A DNA stretch of 64,000 nucleotides from an uncultured Elusimicrobia bacterium (GTDB lineage: Bacteria; Elusimicrobiota; Elusimicrobia; Elusimicrobiales; Elusimicrobiaceae): the NCBI GenBank assembly GCA_945913025.1, contig CAMECJ010000001.1, positions 124,001 through 188,000 on the forward strand. Reading direction: 5' to 3'. Numbering within the stretch: position 1 is the stretch's first letter; the number at the start of each line of letters is the position of its first letter. A program made the position numbers and the translations under genes. This document shows positions 41,233 to 49,389 of this stretch, in pieces. Under the pieces are notes generated by a model that worked only from the letters and a program-made list of their open reading frames with translations, had not been told where the DNA came from and made no database searches.

Positions 41233-43203
41233 ATGTTTTGCAAAGTCGTCTTTGACGTTCCGCTTGACCGCGATTTCGATTACGCCGTTCCCGCCGAATT
41301 GGAAGGAAAAATTCTTGCCGGTGCGCGCGTGACGGCTCCGTTCGGCCGTGTGCTGACGGGCGGAATGGTTACGCAAGTGACTGAAATTTCCTCCGCCCCT
41401 GAAGGAATCGCTTTAAAAGAAATCGCTTCTCTGGTAGACAAACGCCCTATTTTCGGTTCGGACCTGTTCCCCCTCGCCCGTTTTATGAAATCCCGCTGGG
41501 GCGGCCCGATCGGGCAAATTCTCTTTGCCCTCGTTCCCCCGCAGCCGTATTTTAAATTGGATATGCCGCCTGCGTCCCTGCACATCGATGTAAAAACGCC
41601 GAAATTTGCACTTACGCCGTCGCAGAAAAAGGCCTTGCAAACCGTACGCGCTTTCCCCGCGTATGAGTTTCATCCCGTGCTGTTAAATGGCCCCGCTTAT
41701 ACGGGGAAAACAGAAACCGTACTGCGTCTGGCGGGCGACGTGCTGTCCGGTTACGGCCAAGCGTTAATTACGGTGCCGGACATTGTGGGCGCAAGGCAGC
41801 TTATTGCCGAAGCCGAAGAACGGTTCGGCGCGGATAACGTGTTCTGCTGGCACAGCAAAATGTTATTGTCCAAAAAGAAAAAATACTTTTCCGCAGTATC
41901 CAACGGCGTTCCGTGTGTAGTGATTTCTGCCCGTTCGGGCGCGTTGCTTCCCTTTAAAAACCTGCGCCTTGCTGCCGTGTTGGACGAAGAAGACGACAAC
42001 TATAAACAGGAAGAAAACAAACCTTTCTACCACCTGCGCGACGTATTAATGTTCCGCGCAAAAATGCACGGCGCCGCACTCCTGTTTGCTTCCGGCTCGC
42101 CCAGCGCAGAAATGTTAAAGCTGGTGCAAACGGGCGAAGTGAAACAACTCGATTTTAAAGAACCCGTATCCGGCCACGCGTTTACGCCGCAGATTAAAGT
42201 TACGGACAAAAAAGGAGAAAAATCGAAATTCCTATCCGATTTTTTACTTTCCGAACTGGCGGAAAATCTGCGCCGGAAAGAAACCGCTCTTTTAATTTTA
42301 AACCGCCGCGGTTATGCTAACGCGTATTATTGTTTAAACTGCGGAACATACGCCAAGTGTAAAAAATGCGGCGCGATTCTGGCGCGCGAAAACACGCCGG
42401 AAACGGGAGACACGCTCGTCTGCAAAAAGTGCGGCCGCAAAGAAACGCTCGCGCAGAAATGCCCCAAGTGCCAAAATCTGATTTTTAAATCGCGCGGCGG
42501 CGGAACGCAAAAAATCATTACCGAGCTGACCAAATTTTTTCCCAACGCCAAACTGCTGCGCTTGGAATCGGACACGCTGAAAACGAAATCCGGCCAAGGT
42601 TTTGAAGCGCTTAACGCCCTTAAAACGGGAAATGCGGATATTATTGTGGGCACGCGTATGGCTTCGGGCGCGCTTCGCGGCGCAAAAGTAACGCTTGCCG
42701 CCGTGTTGGACGCGGAATTGGAGCTCGACAGTCCCGATTTCCGCGCTTCCGAAAAATTCGGGCAGACCTTGTTTGCCCTGCGCGGTCATTTAAGCGGCAT
42801 AAAAGGCGGACGCCTCATCATTCAGGCGGCGGATAAGGAAGCGTACGATTATTCCCCCCTGTTGGCGGGCGACTATACCGCAGCCGCGGAAACGGAAATC
42901 CTGCTGCGCGAAAGTTTTTCCTATCCGCCGTTTGTTCACTTGTTTAAAGTGGTAATCAAAGCGAAAGAAACCGCTTTGCTTAACAGCGAAACCGCGCGCT
43001 TAAAACGTTTGTGCGCGCCGCTCTCAACGGAAGTGCTCGGCCCCGTGTGGTGCGCAAAAAAGACCGATACGTTAAAAAAACAATACCTTTTGTTTAAGAC
43101 GGACGACGCCCGCCGCGCGGACTTGTTGGCCGAACTGGACAGTTTTGTTCCCGCCAAAAAAGTTACCATAAAACTGGCCGCCGACCCGTATGATTTTTAT
43201 TAA
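41233..43203 (+). CDS. priA: Primosomal protein N' (PriA-like), probably helicase-deficient
   Basis: 656 residues. The N-terminal DNA-binding domain ('VVFDVPLDRDFDYAVP') and 'TPSQKKALQTV' precede Walker A 'GPAYTGKT' (153-160). The zinc region has four CxxC pairs ('CLNCGTYAKCKKCG', 'CKKCGRKETLAQKCPKC'). 'DIIVGTRMASGALRGAKVTLAAVLDAELELDSPDFRASEKFGQTLFALRG' matches PriA motif V onward. Two key motifs deviate: Walker B is DEED rather than DEEH, and the arginine-finger motif VI (QVAGRAGR) reads LRGHLSGIKGG. Replication-restart scaffolding is likely retained, but helicase activity is doubtful. Confidence 0.9.
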   Translation: MFCKVVFDVPLDRDFDYAVPAELEGKILAGARVTAPFGRVLTGGMVTQVTEISSAPEGIALKEIASLVDKRPIFGSDLFPLARFMKSRWGGPIGQILFALVPPQPYFKLDMPPASLHIDVKTPKFALTPSQKKALQTVRAFPAYEFHPVLLNGPAYTGKTETVLRLAGDVLSGYGQALITVPDIVGARQLIAEAEERFGADNVFCWHSKMLLSKKKKYFSAVSNGVPCVVISARSGALLPFKNLRLAAVLDEEDDNYKQEENKPFYHLRDVLMFRAKMHGAALLFASGSPSAEMLKLVQTGEVKQLDFKEPVSGHAFTPQIKVTDKKGEKSKFLSDFLLSELAENLRRKETALLILNRRGYANAYYCLNCGTYAKCKKCGAILARENTPETGDTLVCKKCGRKETLAQKCPKCQNLIFKSRGGGTQKIITELTKFFPNAKLLRLESDTLKTKSGQGFEALNALKTGNADIIVGTRMASGALRGAKVTLAAVLDAELELDSPDFRASEKFGQTLFALRGHLSGIKGGRLIIQAADKEAYDYSPLLAGDYTAAAETEILLRESFSYPPFVHLFKVVIKAKETALLNSETARLKRLCAPLSTEVLGPVWCAKKTDTLKKQYLLFKTDDARRADLLAELDSFVPAKKVTIKLAADPYDFY

Positions 43204-43212
43204 GAAGAAAAT

Positions 43213-43770
43213 ATGAACTGGAAAAACCTCTTTCGTTTTGCACCCCGCGCCGGACGGGAAGAATTTGCCGCCGTGGGCCTTGTTTGTAACCTGCTGACGT
43301 TTGGCAACCTGTTGTTGTCCTTTCTGCCAGTGACCAATAAATTTTCGTCGGGGCCAGTCTTGCTTATTCACTTGTTTTCACTCCCCATATCACTACTGGC
43401 GTTTTGGGTGGGGCTTGCGCTTTATTCCCGCCGGTTGCACGATTTTAATTTGTCGCTGTGGTGGTATATTTTATATGTGGTTATCACCACGGGGATTTCG
43501 CTTTTCTCCAAAGCAGGAGCGCTTTTCGTCAGCGCGCTGGGCGTTTGCGTGTGGGCGTTTTTAGCATTAAAAAAAGGCCCCGCCGAAGAAAACCGCTTTG
43601 GCGAAAAAGCCGAACCGTTCTTTCCGCACAGCTTTGGTTTCCCCGTATTTTGCTTAACGGCCGCGCTCGGGATTTTGGTGGTTGCCGCCATGGCAGGGTT
43701 TTCCAAATACGCTATGGAACACTCCGCTGTTTCCCAACGGCAACAGGCCGCACAGTCCGCGCGTTTCTAA
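43213..43770 (+). CDS. DUF805 membrane protein
   Basis: 185 residues, five hydrophobic segments. DUF805 marks: 'LFRFAPRAGREEFAAVGL' at the start, 'LYSRRLHDFNLSLWWYI' near residue 75 (the RRLHD motif) and 'LKKGPAEENRFGEKAEP' near residue 118. It has an extra C-terminal transmembrane helix and a Gln/Ala tail beyond the usual DUF805 length. AGAAGAAA precedes its start, 9 nt after priA. Role unknown. Confidence 0.8.
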   Translation: MNWKNLFRFAPRAGREEFAAVGLVCNLLTFGNLLLSFLPVTNKFSSGPVLLIHLFSLPISLLAFWVGLALYSRRLHDFNLSLWWYILYVVITTGISLFSKAGALFVSALGVCVWAFLALKKGPAEENRFGEKAEPFFPHSFGFPVFCLTAALGILVVAAMAGFSKYAMEHSAVSQRQQAAQSARF

Positions 43771-43845
43771 TCTTTTTTTGCCCCTGATGAAAAACGCTTT
43801 TTAACTTATTCTAAAAAAAGAAAAGTCGTTACAAGGGGGTAGCGT

Positions 43846-44175
43846 ATGTTTAGATTGAATGGACGTATGGGACGATTGTCCTATTTTTTCACTTCTGTAT
43901 TTTGCTGGATTCTGCTCAGCTTTCCCGCCTATTATTTCTGGCGCGCCGAAACGGCAGTAAATTTTTTTGTGCCGTCTATGTTCTTTTGGGCGATCGGTTG
44001 GATGATCATGATTTGGGGTATTGCGTGGTTATGGTCTGCCAGCGTACGCAGACTGCACGATTTTAACGCGTCGGGATTTTGGGTGATTTTAGTCTACTTA
44101 CTGCCGGTCAGCGTGATTGTGCTTTGGTTGTGGCCGGGTACGCAGGGAGAAAACCTCTACGGCCTGCGGCCGTAA
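43846..44175 (+). CDS. DUF805 membrane protein, compact form
   Basis: 109 residues, near the family minimum. The order is 'FRLNGRMGRLSYFFTSVFCW' (residues 2-21), two or three helices, 'VRRLHDFNASGFWVIL' (about 68-83), and the terminal 'WPGTQGENLYGLRP'. All three DUF805 signatures are intact. AAGGGGGT lies 7 nt before ATG 43846. It follows the other DUF805 gene by 75 nt and is followed by a terminator. The family role is not known. Confidence 0.88.
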   Translation: MFRLNGRMGRLSYFFTSVFCWILLSFPAYYFWRAETAVNFFVPSMFFWAIGWMIMIWGIAWLWSASVRRLHDFNASGFWVILVYLLPVSVIVLWLWPGTQGENLYGLRP

Positions 44176-44190
44176 TATCTTTCTGCAAAG

Positions 44191-44234
44191 CCGTCCGGAC
44201 GGGAGCACAAATCCCTGCCGGACGGTTTTCTTTT
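44191..44234 (+). terminator. Terminator after the DUF805 pair
   Basis: CCGTCCGG (44191-44198) and CCGGACGG (44218-44225) form the stem, with a GGGA/TCCC pair inside the loop, followed by TTTTCTTTT. Confidence 0.9.
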
Positions 44235-44303
44235 GGTGCGCAACGGTCTTTCGTATATGCTAGAATATAAAAAATACCCGTTTTTATTATGGAGAAAATC
44301 CTC

Positions 44304-45464
44304 ATGACCGTTGAAGAACAAATTAATTTTTTAACGCGCGGCTGCGTGGATGTTGTATCCAAGGCCGACCTTGCCAAAAAACTCGAAAGTGGCAAAAAAC
44401 TAAAAGTAAAACTCGGCTGCGACCCGACCAGCGCAGACCTGCACCTCGGGCACAGCGTGGCGCTTTCGCTCCTGCGCCGGTTTCAGGACTTGGGGCATAC
44501 GGCAGTGCTCGTTATAGGCGACTTTACCGCCGCCGTGGGCGACCCCTCCGGACGCGATTCGACCCGCCCCGTTCTTCCGCGCGAACAAATTTTGGAAAAC
44601 GCCAAAACCTATACGGACCAAGCTTTTAAAGTATTGGACCCGTCCAAAACCGAAATCCGCTTTAACGGCGAATGGCTCGACCCGTTCGTAACGGGTAAAG
44701 AACTGCTTCAAACGCTCCAAAAAGTAACCGTGGCGCAAGTGCTCGAACGCGACGACTTTAAAAAACGTATGGCTTCCGGCAACCCCATCAGTCTGTTGGA
44801 AGTGCTTTACAGCTTGTTTCAGGGGCAGGATTCCGTCGCGCTTCACGCGGACGTGGAACTGGGCGGCACGGACCAGATTTTTAACTTACTCGTCGGGCGC
44901 CAACTGCAAAAGAACCACGGGCAGGAACCGCAGGTGGCCATTACGGTGCCGCTTCTTGTGGGGTTGGACGGCGTGAAAAAAATGTCCAAATCCTACGGCA
45001 ATTACGTGGGGCTTAACGACGAACCGAACGATATGTTCGGAAAACTGATGTCCATACCCGACGAACTGATGCCAATGTACTACGAACTGTTGACAAGCGA
45101 AAATATGGACGAAATAAAAGCGATGCATCCAATGGCCGCCAAAAAGAAACTGGCGGGTATTTTGGTTGCGCGTTTCCACAACGAAAAAGCCGCCGAGGCC
45201 GCCTTGGAAAACTTTGAAAAAGTCTTCTCCAAAAAAGAACTCCCCACCGATATCCCCGAATTTAAACCGGAAGAAGGCGCCACGCTTTCCGCCGTTTTAT
45301 TCGCCGCCGGAGCCGCCCCAAGCAAAAACAAGGCCCGCGGGCTGATTGAACAAGGCGCTGTGCGCCTAAAAGGCGAAAAAGTGACGCAGGACGGCCCGCT
45401 GTCTTTCGAAACGGGCGACGTACTGCAGGCAGGCAAACGTCACTTCTTTAAACTGGTGAAATAA
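44304..45464 (+). CDS. tyrS: Tyrosyl-tRNA synthetase
   Basis: 386 residues from ATG 44304, preferred over ATG 44289 because GGAGAA lies 9 nt before it. The HIGH motif is HLGH (residues 47-50, 'PTSADLHLGHSVALSLLRRF'), and the KMSKS motif is intact in 'GVKKMSKSYGNYVGL'. 'GQDSVALHADVELGGTDQIFNLLVGR' is the tyrosine and tRNA site. An S4 RNA-binding domain ends the protein ('KNKARGLIEQGAVRLKGEKV'). This is the longer TyrRS type with KMSKS rather than KFGKT. It charges tRNA-Tyr. Confidence 0.97.
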   Translation: MTVEEQINFLTRGCVDVVSKADLAKKLESGKKLKVKLGCDPTSADLHLGHSVALSLLRRFQDLGHTAVLVIGDFTAAVGDPSGRDSTRPVLPREQILENAKTYTDQAFKVLDPSKTEIRFNGEWLDPFVTGKELLQTLQKVTVAQVLERDDFKKRMASGNPISLLEVLYSLFQGQDSVALHADVELGGTDQIFNLLVGRQLQKNHGQEPQVAITVPLLVGLDGVKKMSKSYGNYVGLNDEPNDMFGKLMSIPDELMPMYYELLTSENMDEIKAMHPMAAKKKLAGILVARFHNEKAAEAALENFEKVFSKKELPTDIPEFKPEEGATLSAVLFAAGAAPSKNKARGLIEQGAVRLKGEKVTQDGPLSFETGDVLQAGKRHFFKLVK

Positions 45465-45467
45465 CGG

Positions 45468-46433
45468 ATGAAACGGTTTCTCCTTTTTTGCGGAATCTTC
45501 GTTTTTGCGCTCGCGTTTTTAACGTGGGGCGCAAAAACGTATTTTTGCAGTAAAGGGGATTTAACCGTCGTTACCATTGAACCCGGCCAAAGCGGATCGT
45601 CCGTGGCGAAAATGCTCAAAGCCAAGGGCGTTATCCGCAGCGAACTGGCGTTTAAAATTCTGCTCAAACTTACCTCCTCCGCGCGCGATTTAAAAGCCGG
45701 ACGGTTTGATTTGCGCAAAAATACGTCCTCGTTTGAAGTCATCAACTGCATTAAAAGCGGCAAGTGCACGCACTACGAAAAAGTGACCTTTTTGGAAGGG
45801 TGGCGGAGCGAAGAAATCGCCGAAATGCTGGGCGAAAAAGGCATTGCGGATCCGCACGCGTTTTTGGATATCGTCCGCCAAGAAAATCTGGAAGGGAAAT
45901 TATTCCCCTCCACGTATTTGTTCGCCGAAAATACGCCCGCGCGCAACGTGGTAAATGAAATGGTGGAACAATACAAGAAAAAAATCGGTCCGCTTTTTAA
46001 AACATACAAAACCGATTTAACCGAACAGCAGGTTTTAACGGTGGCCTCTATTGTGGAGCGCGAAGCCGTCGTGCACGACGAACGCCCCAAAATCGCCGCC
46101 GTCTATTTAAACCGCTTCCGCATCGGCAAACGCTTGGAGGCGGACCCGACCGTCCAATATGCGTTGGGATTTAACTTAAAAGAAAACCGCTATTGGAAAA
46201 AGGGCCTTACCTACAAAGATTTAAAAATTAAATCTCCCTACAACACCTACCGTAACGCCGGCCTGCCGCCCGGGCCCATTTGCAACCCCAGCTACGAATC
46301 CGTACTCGGGGTGCTAAATCCGCAGCCGGATTTTGACGCGCTTTACTTTGTGGCGGAATCGGGCGGACGGCATGTTTTTTCCAAAACCTTTGACGAACAC
46401 CGCCGCAACATCAAACGTATCCGCGGAAAATAG
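45468..46433 (+). CDS. mltG: Endolytic murein transglycosylase MltG
   Basis: 321 residues. A single N-terminal membrane helix (residues 3-21), a LysM-like segment ('VTIEPGQSGSSVAKMLKAKGVI') and the YceG catalytic domain are visible: 'LEGKLFPSTYLFAENTPARNVVNEMVEQY', 'VLTVASIVEREAVVHDERPKIAAVYLNRFRIGKRLEADPTVQYALG' with the catalytic Glu in 'SIVERE', and 'SPYNTYRNAGLPPGPICNPS'. It cleaves nascent glycan strands at the inner membrane and sets their length. It follows tyrS by 3 nt. Confidence 0.96.
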   Translation: MKRFLLFCGIFVFALAFLTWGAKTYFCSKGDLTVVTIEPGQSGSSVAKMLKAKGVIRSELAFKILLKLTSSARDLKAGRFDLRKNTSSFEVINCIKSGKCTHYEKVTFLEGWRSEEIAEMLGEKGIADPHAFLDIVRQENLEGKLFPSTYLFAENTPARNVVNEMVEQYKKKIGPLFKTYKTDLTEQQVLTVASIVEREAVVHDERPKIAAVYLNRFRIGKRLEADPTVQYALGFNLKENRYWKKGLTYKDLKIKSPYNTYRNAGLPPGPICNPSYESVLGVLNPQPDFDALYFVAESGGRHVFSKTFDEHRRNIKRIRGK

Positions 46434-46524
46434 AAAGAATCTCCCCGCCCCCTAAAACAGTTGTTCCGTTTTTGTTTTTGATAAAATATACAAGAAGCAT
46501 ATTCTGTTCCCTCAAGGAGAAATG

Positions 46525-48669
46525 ATGAAAAATCTCAATCTAATTGCCTTGGCGTTTACCGTACTGGCTTCGCAAACGGGCTGTATCGGCCCCAAACCAA
46601 ACGACGCGGAACTCCCTCCTTACGCTACCGCCGAAATACAGGAAAAACTGGCGAAACGAATCAATCCCGAACTGCAAACCGTACCGAAAGATTATTTCGA
46701 AACGCTTAATTATGGGCCGTTTTACGAACGCAAGGACGAAATTCTTTCCGTTTTAAATACGACTGAAGAAAAACAATTTTGGGAAACACTGGCCGCTTTG
46801 CGCCTGCAAATGGCGGCGGCGGCCGCGCTGGCAGCCGAAGATACGGACCTGTTGGATGAGCAACTGCAGGATACGGCCATTTCCCCCGCCGTACTTTCCG
46901 CCGTACTGGACTACGAAAAAGCCCATCCATATACGCCGGATTTGACGGAAGTGGACCAAGCCAGAAAGTTTATGATTGGAATGGCGTTAGGGAATATGCC
47001 GATTCCCCCCGGCGAAGAAGAAACCAAAAAGTATATTGAACAATGGGGCGGAGAGGACACTGCCAAATTTTTCCAAAAAATACGCACGGAACTGCTGGCC
47101 CACTTCGAAACCGCCCTGCAGCAGCGCAAAGCAGGGCAAACGCCGGACTCGTTTGAGGACAGACACCGCAGGGAACAAGGCGTCGCCGAATATACGGTGC
47201 ATTTTGTAGGCCCCGTTCTGTATCCGGCGGAAATGATGTTTGCCGAATTTGCGTTAAGCCCCACCGATGAAAAGGCCGTCTACAGCTACCCGGCGGTGTT
47301 TTTCACAAACCAAGCGCCTTCTTCCCTTAATTCCAGCCGCCTGGAAAACGAAAAGCCCCTGCCCTACAAGCTGGATTTAATGTGGTATTCCATTACGGAA
47401 AATAAAGTCTACGCCCTGGAAACGGAACTGCCGCGCGAAACCTTAAAAGCCAAAATTTTGGGCGGCGCCGGAAAATGGGACGCGCTTTTATTTACGCTTG
47501 AGCCGTACGGCAAAGTAACGCTGTATGCGTTCAACCAAACCAATAACGAAAAAGAGAAACTGGCTTCTTTTGAAGCGAAAACAGAGGACGCGCCGTTTGA
47601 GCGGTTTCAACAGGTTTTCGGAGAATACGATAACCGCGAAACTCCGGCAAAAAATTGGGACGAATACCGCCAATACGCGCTGGCAAATTTCCCCGAGGCG
47701 GCGGAAAATTTAAAGAAAAACGGACGCCCCGTCGACGGACCGGACGTTAATTACTGGGAAGAAAATCTCGAAAACATCTTTGAGGGCCTACCGGACGCGC
47801 AAGACATAAACACGCCGGATAAAGACGGCTTTACGCCGCTGATGAACGCCATACGTAAAAACGCGGGAAACACGGTTTCCACGCTGATTAAAGAAGGCGC
47901 GGACGTAAACTATCAGGCCCCATCGGGCGAAACGGCGTTAGGCTTGGCCGTTGACGGCAACTTTGTCTTGTTTACCAAAGAATTAATCGCCGCGGGAGCG
48001 GACGTAAACAAGCGCAATACGGCCTCCGGCCGCACGCCGCTAATAGACGCCGCGATGACCGGAAACGCCGAAATCGTTAAAATGCTGCTTGAAGCGGGAG
48101 CCGATAAAAACGCCCGTGTGTTTTTGTACGGGCAGGAACTGGACGAGAACGCCTTGACGGCGGCCGTCAATAACGGCAACAGCGAAATCGCAGATATTCT
48201 GCGCCGTGCGGGCGCGGAAGAAATCACCCCTTCCGCCGAAGCCGAACAGGCCGCGCAAAGCGTTTACAATTCGATGGGAATCACGCCGCTGCACTACGCA
48301 CTTTTAGCGGGCGAAACGGAAAAAGTAAAAGAGCTGATAGCGTCCGGCGCGGACGTAAACGCCAAAGCGCCCAATATGGGAACGCCCTTATTGTATGCGT
48401 GCACCGTCGGAAATGCGGAAGCGGCGCGCCTGCTGATCAACGCAAAAGCGGACGTAAACGCCGCCGGAGATACGGGATATACGCCTTTAATGATGGCCTG
48501 CCAAACGGGCAACAAAGAACTGGCGGAAATACTGGTTGCCGCGGGAGCGGACGTCAACGCCAAACACGTTATGAACGGGCAAGAAACGGGCCTTACGCCG
48601 CTTAAAATTGCGCAAGACGGCGGGCATACCGAAATCGCCGCCATGCTGGCTGCGGCAGGCGCACATTAA
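46525..48669 (+). CDS. Lipoprotein with DUF2931-like middle and C-terminal ankyrin repeats
   Basis: 714 residues from ATG 46525 (GGAG 5 nt upstream). The signal peptide MKNLNLIALAFTVLASQTGC has a weak lipobox. The N-terminal helical region to about residue 200 is unrecognised. Residues about 225-360 resemble DUF2931 ('LPYKLDLMWYSITENKVYALETELPRETL', 'KWDALLFTLEPYGKVTLYAF'). Residues about 430-714 hold roughly seven ankyrin units ('DGFTPLMNAIRKNAGNTVSTLIKEGADVNYQ', 'GETALGLAVDGN', 'GYTPLMMACQTGNKELAEILVAAGADVNAK'). Probably an envelope binding scaffold. The repeats are similar enough at DNA level to expand or contract. Confidence 0.8.
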   Translation: MKNLNLIALAFTVLASQTGCIGPKPNDAELPPYATAEIQEKLAKRINPELQTVPKDYFETLNYGPFYERKDEILSVLNTTEEKQFWETLAALRLQMAAAAALAAEDTDLLDEQLQDTAISPAVLSAVLDYEKAHPYTPDLTEVDQARKFMIGMALGNMPIPPGEEETKKYIEQWGGEDTAKFFQKIRTELLAHFETALQQRKAGQTPDSFEDRHRREQGVAEYTVHFVGPVLYPAEMMFAEFALSPTDEKAVYSYPAVFFTNQAPSSLNSSRLENEKPLPYKLDLMWYSITENKVYALETELPRETLKAKILGGAGKWDALLFTLEPYGKVTLYAFNQTNNEKEKLASFEAKTEDAPFERFQQVFGEYDNRETPAKNWDEYRQYALANFPEAAENLKKNGRPVDGPDVNYWEENLENIFEGLPDAQDINTPDKDGFTPLMNAIRKNAGNTVSTLIKEGADVNYQAPSGETALGLAVDGNFVLFTKELIAAGADVNKRNTASGRTPLIDAAMTGNAEIVKMLLEAGADKNARVFLYGQELDENALTAAVNNGNSEIADILRRAGAEEITPSAEAEQAAQSVYNSMGITPLHYALLAGETEKVKELIASGADVNAKAPNMGTPLLYACTVGNAEAARLLINAKADVNAAGDTGYTPLMMACQTGNKELAEILVAAGADVNAKHVMNGQETGLTPLKIAQDGGHTEIAAMLAAAGAH

Positions 48670-48696
48670 CCGCTCAAATCCATTCCTATCAAAAGA

Positions 48697-48724
48697 CCCC
48701 GTAATAAAACATTACGGGGCTTTG
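48697..48724. terminator. Shared terminator between ankyrin and acyltransferase genes
   Basis: CCCCGTAAT-AAAAC-ATTACGGGG (48697-48719) is a perfect 9-bp stem. T-rich tails lie on both sides (CTTTGTGTTT on plus, TCTTTT on minus). It overlaps the 3' end of the minus-strand acyltransferase gene. Confidence 0.8.
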
Positions 48725-49389
48725 TGTTTAAAATCATTCGGGCGTTCGGGGCTCCATGTTATTCCGCGCTTTACCACCTTGGCGGGATTTCCGGCCAACA
48801 CGCAACCCGGTTCTTTAAACTGTTTAGCTACCACCCCGTATGCTCCCACAATAGAATTATCCGCAATATAGGAATTTTTTAATACGGTGGAGTGCATCCC
48901 TAGCCAAACGTGGTTGCCGATAAAAACTTCTTTGCCCCAGTTTATCATTTCGCCGGTGCCTTGCAAAAAAACACTGTGCGTATCACTCGCCCAAATGTTA
49001 ATACCCCAAGAGAACATACACTCGTCGCCGATAATCACACGGGAGCCGTTATCCCCTAAAACTATATTCGTTCCGTTAGAAGAACACTTTTTACCGATAC
49101 GAATATAACAACCATCAACCAAATAATCAAAATTACCTATATTAATATCACCGTTCCAGCTCTTAACGGAAGGGTCTATTTCCAAGATATTATTTTTTCC
49201 AAAAATCCGCACTCCGCAACCCTCCGGCACATAAGGAATATGGTTATTTTCGCCGCATATGATTATTTTTTTAGAAGAATCCGAAGGATGATAAATATCT
49301 TTAATATATTTCCCCAAACAATGCACGGCCAGTAAAAATTTGGAATGTCCGTATTTATTTTTTAAAAGTGCTTTTTCTCTTTCTGTCAT
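48712..49389 (-). CDS. Hexapeptide-repeat acyltransferase
   Basis: 225 residues. A left-handed beta-helix is evident from repeated hexads ('GCYIRIGKKCSSNGTNIVLGDNGSRVIIGDECMFSWGINIWASDTHSV', 'VFIGNHVWLGMHSTVLKNSYIADNSIVGAYGVVAKQF'), with the catalytic-type His in 'SDTHSV' and the closing 'LAGNPAKVVKRGITW'. It belongs to the CatB/WbbJ-like xenobiotic and sugar O-acetyltransferases. Its start overlaps the stop of the glycosyltransferase fusion by 4 nt, so it likely acetylates the same surface glycan. Confidence 0.88.
   Translation of the reverse strand: MTEREKALLKNKYGHSKFLLAVHCLGKYIKDIYHPSDSSKKIIICGENNHIPYVPEGCGVRIFGKNNILEIDPSVKSWNGDINIGNFDYLVDGCYIRIGKKCSSNGTNIVLGDNGSRVIIGDECMFSWGINIWASDTHSVFLQGTGEMINWGKEVFIGNHVWLGMHSTVLKNSYIADNSIVGAYGVVAKQFKEPGCVLAGNPAKVVKRGITWSPERPNDFKHKAP

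Noticed and set aside
47800-48660. CRISPR-like or tandem DNA repeat
   Set aside because: The repetition is ankyrin coding units of about 99 nt with diverged sequence, not identical repeats with spacers. No CRISPR array was found anywhere.
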